10,962 nucleotides of DNA from JBMNNU01 sp050942695. GTDB taxonomy: Bacteria > Chloroflexota > UBA6077. The notes beneath the pieces are model-generated. The model worked only from the letters and a program-made list of their open reading frames with translations, was not told the origin of the DNA and made no database searches. The stretch is taken from positions 1-10,962 of the forward strand of contig JBMNNU010000100.1 in assembly GCA_050942695.1 (NCBI GenBank), read 5' to 3'. Positions 1 through 6,386 of this stretch are shown here, piece after piece (the stretch's first letter is position 1; every line of letters begins with the position of its first letter). Made by a program: the position numbers and the translations under genes.

Positions 1-112
1 TGCTGCCTACTCCCAGCGCGGTCGCCTCAGTATCACTTACCTGGCTCTGGCACTCCTCGACTACGCCAAGAACATCCCCAAAGTATGCTTACCTTCTACT
101 TCATCAAGAAGT

Positions 113-148
113 GGGTATGCGTGAGACCGTCTCTGAGACCACATACCC
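113..148. promoter_or_regulatory. Nested inverted repeats upstream of the GntR gene, candidate operator
   Basis: The outer arms GGGTATG (113-119) and CATACCC (142-148) pair perfectly. Between them GAGAC (123-127), GTCTC (129-133) and GAGAC (135-139) alternate with single-base spacers, so the middle unit can pair with either neighbour. The cluster ends 7 bases before the candidate -35 box. GntR/FCD proteins bind short palindromes as dimers and often control their own promoter, so autoregulation is a fair inference. It could instead form an RNA structure if transcription comes from further upstream. Confidence 0.45.
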
Positions 149-155
149 CGGAGGC

Positions 156-184
156 TTGACCTTGAAGAGCAGAAGGTCTATTCT
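156..184 (+). promoter_or_regulatory. Candidate sigma70 promoter for the GntR regulator
   Basis: TTGACC at 156-161 and TATTCT at 179-184 are separated by 17 bases, matching 5 of 6 and 4 of 6 consensus positions. Transcription would begin near base 191. That leaves no leader for the ATG at 190 but a normal short leader for the GTG at 217, so the promoter and the later start support each other. Confidence 0.45.
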
Positions 185-216
185 TCGCGATGACCAGACA
201 TAAGAGAGGTTCGCCT

Positions 217-966
217 GTGAGATCTCAGGAACAGCCATCAACGAGTAACCTGCAGTTGGCTGAGAGAGCGTACCGACTAATCAAGCAAAGCATAATTCGA
301 TGCGAACTAGTACCCGGGAGCCAGGTGACGGAAGTACAGATGGTCAATATGTACGGTTTGGGGCGCGCCGCGGTACGTAGTGCGCTGAAGCGGCTTTATC
401 AAGAAGGGCTGGTCCGGCCCATTGCCCGCCGGGGGTATTGGATCGCACCGGTTACCATCAAGCAGGTTTACGACCTCTACGAAATCCGGCTGATGCTGGA
501 GCCTGCTGCGGTGAAGTTAGCCTGCGAGCGCTTATCCGCCTCGGAGTTGAAGCAGCTTGAGGAGTTGAGCAAAGCGAAGTACCAGATTGATGATGAAGAG
601 AGCATCACGGGCTTCTTGAGCGCGAACAACGAGTTCCACCTGCGGATCGTGCGTGCCGCGAACAACCCCCGGTTGGCCCAGATACTTGAGGCTTTGCTCG
701 ATGAGATGACCCGGTACTTTCACCTAGGATTGCGGCTGCGCAACCGAGCAATGGAGATGCTCGCCGAGCATGACCAGTTAGTAAAGGCTCTCTTAGCGGC
801 AGACGTGGAACTGGCGGAACGAATTTGTGTCGAACAGATATTGGCGAGCCGCAAGATGGTAGTCGATGCGCTTCTTGCAAGCCCGAGCATCCAGGAGACA
901 AACCTGGCATTCACAGCGGATGGGTTTGAGCGTGCCGACCGGCCTCGTCTGGCACTGAAGGCATAG
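217..966 (+). CDS. GntR-family transcriptional regulator, FCD subfamily
   Basis: This is a DNA-binding repressor or activator that probably senses a small organic acid, as FCD-type GntR proteins usually do. Residues about 13-80 form the winged helix-turn-helix (AYRLIKQSII, then VRSALKRLYQEGLV and the wing RRGYWIAPV). Residues about 85-225 form the all-helical FCD ligand domain. The usual metal ligands are present as N137 (N-x-x-x-H, Asn in the Asp/Asn position), H141 and H185, but the last His, expected 22 residues after H185, is Gln207. I chose the GTG at 217 because AAGAGAGG lies 7 bases before it and the candidate promoter fits it. An ATG at 190 would add 9 residues but has only a poorly spaced AGAAGG. 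It converges on the cysteine desulfidase-like gene, a plausible but unproven target. The family is certain; the ligand is unknown. Confidence 0.88.
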   Translation: MRSQEQPSTSNLQLAERAYRLIKQSIIRCELVPGSQVTEVQMVNMYGLGRAAVRSALKRLYQEGLVRPIARRGYWIAPVTIKQVYDLYEIRLMLEPAAVKLACERLSASELKQLEELSKAKYQIDDEESITGFLSANNEFHLRIVRAANNPRLAQILEALLDEMTRYFHLGLRLRNRAMEMLAEHDQLVKALLAADVELAERICVEQILASRKMVVDALLASPSIQETNLAFTADGFERADRPRLALKA

Positions 967-981
967 CACAGTAACCACTTC

Positions 982-1019
982 CTGCCTATCCAGGATCCCA
1001 AAGTATCCTGCAGGCAGAC
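982..1019. repeat. Copy 1 of a 13-bp dispersed repeat within an imperfect hairpin, between convergent genes
   Basis: CCTGCAGGCAGAC at 1007-1019 recurs exactly at 6474-6486, also between genes. Here it is the right arm of an imperfect hairpin: CTGCC (982-986) pairs with GGCAG (1013-1017), and CAGGAT (991-996) pairs with ATCCTG (1005-1010). The element sits in the 93-base gap between two converging genes. There is no T-run, so it is not a typical rho-independent terminator, and no other terminator is visible in the gap. It may be a REP-like element. Confidence 0.4.
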
Positions 1020-1059
1020 AGGTCTACCAGCGGATCGAACCACATGCGATGCGTCTTCC

Positions 1060-2334
1060 CTATTCCTTGAACATGATGTTGAGGATAGTGGAGTCTGTCT
1101 GCTTCATGCCCTCCCTGGCCAGAGTGCCCACATTAGCGATGGTCTCCTCCACACCATTGGCCACAATGCCGTCTCCAGCGCGGAACTTGCTGCCGTTGCG
1201 GTACATTCGGTAGCCAATAAGGCCAGCTTCCACCGCTAAGGCGATCTTTGCCGCACAGGATGGCTTTGCGCCATCGCAAATCGTCCCTGAAAGGATGGTC
1301 ACCCCGTTGACGATGGTATGGGAGATTACGTCGTAATCACCATCCAATAGATAGGCAATGGCTGCGCTCGCCCCTACACCCGCGCTGATTGCCCCGCAGT
1401 AGGCCGACAACCTGCCGATCCCCGTCTTCTGATGAATAGTCACCAGGTCAGAGAGCAGTATTGCGCGGTACAGTCGCTCCTGTGTAGCGCCAATGCGCTT
1501 CGCATAACGCACGACAGGCATCGTCGCCGTAATGCCCTGATTACCCGAGCCCGACACGATGACAGCGGGCAATTCACAGCCGCTCATGCGAGCATCCGAG
1601 CCCGCTGCCGCATAAGCCATGGCCTCGACCTCGATATTGCCCCTACTGCCGTTCAGAAGAAGCTTGCCGATGCCTGCACCCCAATCACCACTTAGCCCTG
1701 CTTCGGCAAGGGCGGAGTTGAAGGAAACCTGACGTTCAATCAGCTTTTCGACCCGTGCGATGCCTACCGTATCAGCGAATGTCACGATATCGGCAACATT
1801 TAGCACGCTCTTGTCCTGCAGGCTGTCTTCTGGAGATTCCGAATAGGCCTTTTCGAACAGCACCTCGCCGTCCTTTTCCATGTAAACGATGTTGCTGTGA
1901 TTGTTGGCGATCTGCACCACAGTTTTATTGCCGCCACATATCGCTGAGATGCGAATATCCAATAAGCGATTTGTCTGGAGGTGAGCGATTTCTATGGGAA
2001 CGCGGTCCAGGAATGACCTGATATCAGCCAGTTGCTCTTCAGATATCGATGCTATTACCTGGAGATCGCGGTTCGGGTCGCCAGCAACGTAGCCCGCAGC
2101 AGTCGCAGCCTTGATACCGCGCATCCCACCGGTGTTTGGAACGACAGCGCTCTTCAGATTCTTTTTAACATTGTCGCTGATACTCACCTGGATATGCTCG
2201 GGTTCGCAGCCCACTAACTCGTGCAACTTTGCAGCGCAGTACGCAACAGCTATCGGTTCTGTGCAACCCATCGCAGGCTGCAACTCCTCCTCCAGGATAG
2301 CAATATAAGCCCTGGTCTTCTCTTCATCTAACAC
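1060..2334 (-). CDS. L-cysteine desulfidase / UPF0597 (serine dehydratase alpha-like) family protein
   Basis: The family uses a [4Fe-4S] cluster instead of pyridoxal phosphate to eliminate from small amino acids; the best-known member splits L-cysteine to pyruvate, ammonia and sulfide. Family signatures are visible: PAMGCTEP near the N-terminus (C24), CGGNKT, SGSGNQGITATMPV (from about 261), YCGAISAG (C313) and GTICDGAKPSC (C353 and C360). The 40- and 7-residue spacing of the last three cysteines matches what I recall of the characterised archaeal enzyme. The product is 424 aa, normal for the family. I chose the GTG at 2334 because GAGGA lies 6 bases before it and homology begins just after; the frame is open upstream to 2433, but those 33 residues look untranslated. 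Relatives are also called serine dehydratase alpha-like, so the exact substrate is uncertain. It is probably cytosolic and oxygen-sensitive. Confidence 0.85.
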   Translation of the reverse strand: MLDEEKTRAYIAILEEELQPAMGCTEPIAVAYCAAKLHELVGCEPEHIQVSISDNVKKNLKSAVVPNTGGMRGIKAATAAGYVAGDPNRDLQVIASISEEQLADIRSFLDRVPIEIAHLQTNRLLDIRISAICGGNKTVVQIANNHSNIVYMEKDGEVLFEKAYSESPEDSLQDKSVLNVADIVTFADTVGIARVEKLIERQVSFNSALAEAGLSGDWGAGIGKLLLNGSRGNIEVEAMAYAAAGSDARMSGCELPAVIVSGSGNQGITATMPVVRYAKRIGATQERLYRAILLSDLVTIHQKTGIGRLSAYCGAISAGVGASAAIAYLLDGDYDVISHTIVNGVTILSGTICDGAKPSCAAKIALAVEAGLIGYRMYRNGSKFRAGDGIVANGVEETIANVGTLAREGMKQTDSTILNIMFKE

Positions 2335-2415
2335 AGTAATTCCTCGCCGATTTACCTTGAGGCTCCTTACAGGTATAGAACATAGACTCCCCCTACCAGC
2401 CAGGGAGTGCCGTTT

Positions 2416-2431
2416 GCCAGCGGTTGCTGGC
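2416..2431 (-). promoter_or_regulatory. Perfect 6-bp stem-loop at the start of the desulfidase leader
   Basis: GCCAGC and GCTGGC flank a 4-base loop. With the promoter at 2440-2467 the transcript should begin near 2433, so this hairpin covers roughly +3 to +18 of a leader of about 100 nt. It may protect the 5' end of the mRNA, or as DNA it could be an operator overlapping the transcription start. Confidence 0.4.
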
Positions 2432-2439
2432 ATGTCACC

Positions 2440-2467
2440 ACTATACTCATAACATTTTACAAGTCAA
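2440..2467 (-). promoter_or_regulatory. Sigma70 promoter for the desulfidase gene
   Basis: On the minus strand TTGACT (2467-2462) and TATAGT (2445-2440) are 16 bases apart, and each matches 5 of 6 consensus positions. It reads into the desulfidase gene with a leader of about 100 nt before the GTG at 2334. Confidence 0.6.
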
Positions 2468-2590
2468 GCCCCCGTATTACTTCACGAGCAATGAGCTCTC
2501 CTGCACTATTCGGGAATAAGGAGCGGCGGGCCTTTCTACCGCGATTTCCAGCATGGTATTATGGCGAAAAATCCAATTGAGGCTGCCTAC

Positions 2591-3304
2591 GTGACCATCA
2601 CCACTGTTTTTCTCGACCTCTATCAGACTCTTGCCTACTTCCACCCAGAGCGCGAGCTCCGTCAATGGGATGTATTGAGGGAATATGGCTTCCAGGTCGA
2701 ACTCGAAGCCGTGCGCCGCGCCTACATCGAGGCCGACCACGACTACACACTGGTTGGTATGAAAACCCCCCTTTACGATATGACACGAGAGGAAAGGCAC
2801 CTAATCTACGTCCGCTTTCAGGAGGTTTTATTGAGGTCACTTGGCCTCAACCACGCTGTCCACATGGCTGAAGAGATTTATCAGCGGTTCTGGAAACTGG
2901 ATCGTGAGCTGCAACTGTATCCGGACGTAGCGCCCGCTCTCACCGAGCTGAAGCAGAGGGGGTACAAGATAGGGCTGATCACCAATGTTACAGACGATCC
3001 CACTGAGGACGTCGAGAGAATCGGGCTCGGGAAATGGATAGACGAGGTGATAGCGTCCTGCCTGGTAAGATGCGACAAACCGAATCCCAAGATTTTTGAA
3101 ATCGCGTTGGAGAGATTGGACGCTGTACCAGAAGAGGCAGTGCATGTGGGAGACCAACTGCTGTCCGATGCGGAAGGGGCTACATCGGCTGGAATCAAAG
3201 GGGTTCTGCTGGACAGGTATGGTCTCCAGGATGGGGGGCATCATCTACGCATACAAAGCCTCTTTGAGCTTCCCTCTTTGCTCGAGAAGGAGATCGCGAG
3301 ATGA
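2591..3304 (+). CDS. HAD-superfamily hydrolase (subfamily IA, haloacid dehalogenase-like)
   Basis: A cytosolic hydrolase of the haloacid dehalogenase fold, most members of which remove phosphate from small metabolites. All four HAD motifs are present: motif I FLDLYQTL with nucleophile D9, motif II LITNVT (T131), motif III CDKPNPKIF (K163) and motif IV HVGDQLLSDAEGA (D188, D193). A helical cap follows motif I (C1 type). The usual second Asp of motif I, two residues after the nucleophile, is Tyr11. This is the pattern of L-2-haloacid dehalogenases, though many uncharacterised IA members share it. I prefer the GTG at 2591 (237 aa): TTGAGG lies 8 bases upstream and motif I then sits at the usual distance from the N-terminus. 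An ATG at 2561 gives 247 aa but has no ribosome-binding site. The stop overlaps the next start (ATGA), so the two genes are translationally coupled. The substrate is unknown. Confidence 0.85.
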   Translation: MTITTVFLDLYQTLAYFHPERELRQWDVLREYGFQVELEAVRRAYIEADHDYTLVGMKTPLYDMTREERHLIYVRFQEVLLRSLGLNHAVHMAEEIYQRFWKLDRELQLYPDVAPALTELKQRGYKIGLITNVTDDPTEDVERIGLGKWIDEVIASCLVRCDKPNPKIFEIALERLDAVPEEAVHVGDQLLSDAEGATSAGIKGVLLDRYGLQDGGHHLRIQSLFELPSLLEKEIAR

Positions 3305-4110
3305 CTTACCTGGTCGATTACCACATCCACACCTCCCGGTGCGGCCATGCTACCGGAACTATGGAACAGTATGTGGAAAGGGCGCTGGAGATCGGCTTGA
3401 ACGAGATCGGCTTCTCCGATCATCTCCACCTGTACTTTCTACCCAAAGCCGATCGAGACCCATCTCTGGCGATGGCCGAAGAGGAGTTGCCAGAATATGT
3501 CGACAGCGTACTCGAGCTGCGCGACCGTTATCCTCAGATCCCGATCCGGCTGGGAATCGAGGCCGATTTCTTCCCCGGGCAGGAGGAGACGCTCCGCCGC
3601 ATCCTTGAGCAATACCCCTGGGATTACGTGTATGGTTCTATCCACTTCATAGGGGATTGGGGGTTTGATGATCCCAAATATGTTCACAGGTATGCAGATT
3701 GGGATATCGACGAGTTGTACCGGCACTATTTCGATTTGGTAGAAAGCGCGGCTGCTACTGGACTATTTGACGTCATTGGTCACCTGGATGTCATAAAGAA
3801 GTTCGGACATAGGCCGAACAGCGATCCCGGGCAACTGTATGCCGACGTAGCCGCCGCTCTGCGAAATTCCGGCGTATGCATCGAGGTCAGCACAGCCGGG
3901 CTTCGGAAACCTGTTGGGGAGATCTATCCGGGCCCCCAACTGCTGGAGCAATGCGCCCGGCAGGGGGTACCTGTGACACTCGGCTCCGATGCGCACAAAC
4001 CATCGGAGGTAGGTATCAATTACGACCAATCGCTGGAAGCGTTGAAAATAGCGGGATACAGTGAGATAACACGATTTCGGCTCCGTAAGGGCACAACTAT
4101 CGCCTTATAA
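3301..4110 (+). CDS. PHP-domain phosphoesterase, histidinol-phosphatase (HisJ/HisK-type) family
   Basis: PHP-fold metal-dependent phosphatase; the family's textbook role is hydrolysis of L-histidinol phosphate in histidine synthesis. The metal-site residues of the PHP barrel are all visible: H8 and H10 in DYHIHTSRCGHA, H16, D40-H41 in GFSDH, E87 in GIEADFF, H115 in GSIHF, H161 in GHLDVIKKF, and D230 and H232 in GSDAHKPSEVG. The length of 269 aa is normal for this type. The start is clear: AAGGAG at 3287-3292, 8 bases before the ATG, which overlaps the HAD stop codon by 4 bases. No histidine-biosynthesis gene is nearby, so histidinol phosphate is only the default guess. Its tight coupling to the HAD hydrolase suggests a shared small phosphorylated substrate or consecutive steps. 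Confidence 0.88.
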   Translation: MTYLVDYHIHTSRCGHATGTMEQYVERALEIGLNEIGFSDHLHLYFLPKADRDPSLAMAEEELPEYVDSVLELRDRYPQIPIRLGIEADFFPGQEETLRRILEQYPWDYVYGSIHFIGDWGFDDPKYVHRYADWDIDELYRHYFDLVESAAATGLFDVIGHLDVIKKFGHRPNSDPGQLYADVAAALRNSGVCIEVSTAGLRKPVGEIYPGPQLLEQCARQGVPVTLGSDAHKPSEVGINYDQSLEALKIAGYSEITRFRLRKGTTIAL

Positions 4111-4117
4111 CGAAACG

Positions 4118-4137
4118 AATGGTAAGAACTTACCATT
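4118..4137. promoter_or_regulatory. Perfect 9-bp palindrome after the PHP gene
   Basis: AATGGTAAG and CTTACCATT flank AA. It lies 8 bases after the PHP stop and 29 bases before the -35 box of the LysM gene. It is AT-rich and lacks a following T-run, so it is a weak candidate as a terminator. A dimeric-regulator operator is the better guess, because the core has TGGT and ACCA half-sites of the kind bound by some GntR proteins. Confidence 0.4.
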
Positions 4138-4166
4138 GATTCCGTACAATTAGTCCATTTAGCCCC

Positions 4167-4194
4167 TTGCACAATGATCATCTGCATGTATAAT
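4167..4194 (+). promoter_or_regulatory. Sigma70 promoter for the LysM gene
   Basis: TTGCAC at 4167-4172 and a perfect TATAAT at 4189-4194 are separated by 16 bases. Transcription should begin near 4201, giving a leader of about 30 nt that holds the ribosome-binding site. Confidence 0.65.
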
Positions 4195-4232
4195 GTCGCC
4201 ATAGCGCCGCATTGTAGTGCCCGGAGGTTGAG

Positions 4233-4664
4233 ATGCGAGGTAGCACCTTAAACCGGAGGCCTATGCAGAGCTATCGAAGGCAGATCCTTGCGGGTCGCGG
4301 CTCTGTGCAGGTAATCGTGGGGGCGCTGGCTATAGCAGCCATCGTATTAGCCTTCACCACCTTCCGCCCAGATGATACTAACGAAGCTAGTAGCCCAGCT
4401 AGCGTTCCGGCTAAGGCAACCATAGTCGAAGCCGGTGCTTTGGCTGCACAACCAACCGCGAAGGCGGTACCGAGTCCCACTAAGCCCCCGGCAGCATCCC
4501 AGAAGCGCATTCACACCGTCGCCTCGGGGGATACCCTGAGCAGCATTGCGGAACAGTATTACGGCGATGCATCCAAATGGGAGACGATATTCGAGGCAAA
4601 CAAGGATATCCTCCCCGATGCCAATAGTCTAAAATTGGGACAGGAACTAAAAATCCCCGATTAA
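4233..4664 (+). CDS. Membrane-anchored LysM-domain protein
   Basis: A 143-residue envelope protein. A basic N-terminus is followed by one hydrophobic segment at about 24-43 with no signal-peptidase or lipobox motif after it, so it is likely a single-pass anchor. A Pro/Ala/Thr-rich linker (about 50-90) leads to one LysM domain at about 93-142 (HTVASGDTLSSIAEQYYGDASKWETIFEANK, ending LGQELKIPD). LysM binds N-acetylglucosamine-containing glycans, so it probably holds the protein to peptidoglycan; no catalytic domain is present. The ATG at 4233 has GGAGG 5 bases upstream. A second in-frame ATG at 4263 has its own GGAGG only 3 bases upstream, so a form 10 residues shorter is possible. It is monocistronic, with its own promoter and terminator. 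The exact role is unknown. Confidence 0.85.
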   Translation: MRGSTLNRRPMQSYRRQILAGRGSVQVIVGALAIAAIVLAFTTFRPDDTNEASSPASVPAKATIVEAGALAAQPTAKAVPSPTKPPAASQKRIHTVASGDTLSSIAEQYYGDASKWETIFEANKDILPDANSLKLGQELKIPD

Positions 4665-4673
4665 CCAACAGCG

Positions 4674-4703
4674 AAAAAGGGCGGCCGGGTGGCCGCCCTT
4701 TTT
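4674..4703. terminator. Rho-independent terminator, bidirectional, between lysM and groEL
   Basis: A perfect 13-bp stem (4674-4686 with 4691-4703) with GC-rich core GGGCGGCC and loop GGGT. It has five T on the plus side and, because of the matching A-run, five U on the minus strand as well. It starts 9 bases after the LysM stop and also lies downstream of groEL, so it can end both converging transcripts. Confidence 0.9.
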
Positions 4704-4718
4704 GTTTGATATTTAGAT

Positions 4719-4750
4719 ATAGAGGAGCGCACGGGCGTGCGCCCCTCTAT
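4719..4750 (-). terminator. Long stem-loop just after groEL
   Basis: ATAGAGG (4719-4725) pairs with CCTCTAT (4744-4750), and GCGCACG (4727-4733) pairs with CGTGCGC (4736-4742). The one mismatch between them is A/C in plus-strand RNA but a G-U pair in the minus-strand transcript, so the 15-bp stem is complete only for groEL mRNA. There is no T-run after it, so it is probably a 3'-end stabiliser working with the shared terminator at 4674-4703. Confidence 0.6.
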
Positions 4751-4757
4751 CGAAGAT

Positions 4758-6386
4758 CTAGTATTCCGGCATAGGAGGGGCTGCAGGCTTCTCCTTCTCC
4801 GGCACGTCTGTAACAAGCGCCTCGGTGGTCAGCACCATAGCAGCGATGCTGGCAGCGTTCTCAACTGCCGACCGAGTAACCTTGGCCGGATCGATGATGC
4901 CCTTCTCCACCATGTTGCCGTAATCCCCGGCAATTACATCGTAGCCAAGATGTTTGTCGTTCTTTTCCTGCTGGATCCTCCGCACCGCTTCGACAACTAC
5001 AGAACCATCCAGGCCGGCGTTGCGGGCGATTTGCCGCATAGGCTCTTCCAGGGCTCGCCGCAGCATAGCGACGCCGATAGCTTCGTCACCCTCTAACTTC
5101 AGGTTGTCCAGTGCGGCTATAGCGTTCAACAAGGCGACGCCTCCACCTGGAACGAGGCCCTCCTCTACAGCCGCGCGAGTAGCCGATAGGGCATCCTCTA
5201 CCCGATGCTTTCGCTCCTTCAGCTCGGTTTCAGTTGCGGCTCCTACTTTGATCACGGCCACACCGCCTGACAGCTTGGCCATCCGCTCCTGCAGCTTCTC
5301 GCGGTCGTAATCGGAGGTAGTCTCGTCGATCTGGGCTTTGATCTGCTTGATTCGGCCCTGGATCATGTCGGCGCTGCCCTTGCCCTCGATGATCGTCGTC
5401 TCGTCCTTGTTGGCAACCACCCTCCTGGCCTGGCCGAGATCGTCTATCTGGGTAGCATCCAGCTTGCGACCAACGTCCTCGGAGATCACCTTGCCGCCGG
5501 TCAGGATGGCTATGTCCTCGAGCATCGCTTTCCGGCGATCGCCGAAGCCCGGAGCCTTGACGGCTAGGACGTTCAAGGTGCCTCTCAGCTTGTTCACCAC
5601 CATGGTTGCCAGGGCTTCACCCTCTACGTCCTCAGCAATGATCAGCAACTCCTTCTTGCCGGTCTGGAGCAACCGCTCTAGCACAGGCAGGATGTCGGAA
5701 ATGGCGGAGATCTTCTTATCCGTGATCAGCACGTAGGGCTCGTCCAGGACGACTTCCATCCGATCGGGGTTGGTGATGAAGTAGGCGGAGATGTAGCCGC
5801 GATCGAACTGCATGCCCTCGGTGTACTCGGTCTCGAACCGCAGGCCCTTGCCCTCCTCCACGGTAATGACGCCATCCTTGCCGACCTTGTCCATCACCTC
5901 GGCGATCAGGTCGCCGATTTCTTCGTCGGCTGCAGAGATGGTCGCGATGTCGGCTATCTCGTCCTTCCCCTTTACCGGCATCGCCTGGGCTTTGATCTCG
6001 GCAACGACTGCGTCTGCCGCCTTCTCGATCCCTCTCTTCAGCATCATCGGGTTTGCGCCTGCGGCTACGTTCTTCAAACCCTCGTTTATGATCGCCTGAG
6101 CGAGCACCGTCGCTGTAGTGGTACCATCACCGGCCACATCGTTAGTCTTGGTGGCGGCTTCCTTCAGCAACTGCGCCCCCATGTTCTCGAATGGGTCCTT
6201 CAGCTCGATCTCTTTGGCCACTGTTACGCCGTCGTGCGTGACTGTAGGCGCTCCCCACTTTTTGTCGAGAGCCACGTTCCGACCTTTGGGACCAAGTGTC
6301 GTCTTAACCGCCTCCGCCAGGATATCCATCCCCTTCCTCAGGGATCGCCTGGCTTGCTCGTCGTACACAAGCTGCTTGGCTGGCAT
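4758..6386 (-). CDS. groEL: Chaperonin GroEL (Cpn60)
   Basis: ATP-driven 14-subunit folding chamber in the cytosol that works with a GroES lid. The 542-aa product is full length. ATP-site residues are in place: TLGPKGRN (30-37), D52 in THDGVTVAKE, DGTTT (87-91), and the distal Asp in RVEDAL followed by EEGLVPGGGVALL. The apical domain includes EGMQFDRGYISAYF. The C-terminus ends in a Pro-rich PPMPEY instead of the GGM-repeat tail of many bacterial GroELs; similar non-GGM tails occur in several phyla. The start is certain, with AGGAGGAG 6 bases before the ATG. No groES lies next to it: upstream is a 250-base region and then the lon terminator, so it is transcribed alone. I could not find a CIRCE operator (TTAGCACTC-N9-GAGTGCTAA) upstream. 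Confidence 0.97.
   Translation of the reverse strand: MPAKQLVYDEQARRSLRKGMDILAEAVKTTLGPKGRNVALDKKWGAPTVTHDGVTVAKEIELKDPFENMGAQLLKEAATKTNDVAGDGTTTATVLAQAIINEGLKNVAAGANPMMLKRGIEKAADAVVAEIKAQAMPVKGKDEIADIATISAADEEIGDLIAEVMDKVGKDGVITVEEGKGLRFETEYTEGMQFDRGYISAYFITNPDRMEVVLDEPYVLITDKKISAISDILPVLERLLQTGKKELLIIAEDVEGEALATMVVNKLRGTLNVLAVKAPGFGDRRKAMLEDIAILTGGKVISEDVGRKLDATQIDDLGQARRVVANKDETTIIEGKGSADMIQGRIKQIKAQIDETTSDYDREKLQERMAKLSGGVAVIKVGAATETELKERKHRVEDALSATRAAVEEGLVPGGGVALLNAIAALDNLKLEGDEAIGVAMLRRALEEPMRQIARNAGLDGSVVVEAVRRIQQEKNDKHLGYDVIAGDYGNMVEKGIIDPAKVTRSAVENAASIAAMVLTTEALVTDVPEKEKPAAPPMPEY

Larger units (their letters stand above)
1..189. other. Leader region before the GntR regulator, possibly with the 3' tail of an upstream gene
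   Basis: No complete gene is visible here. One forward frame is open from base 2 to a TGA at 122-124. Its first 25 codons look protein-like (it includes the stretch ITYLALALLDYAKN), but the last dozen codons do not, and I recognise no family. It could be the end of a gene that starts before the window, or a decayed remnant. The right half holds nested inverted repeats and a promoter, listed separately. Confidence 0.35.

Noticed and set aside
2..124. An open frame at the left edge as a real gene end
   Set aside because: Only about 40 codons are visible, no family is recognisable and the last part looks non-coding, so I describe it only within the leader region.
3096..3608. A 170-codon plus-strand frame across the HAD-PHP junction
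   Set aside because: It overlaps two well-supported genes in another frame and its product is Arg/Pro-rich without any motif.
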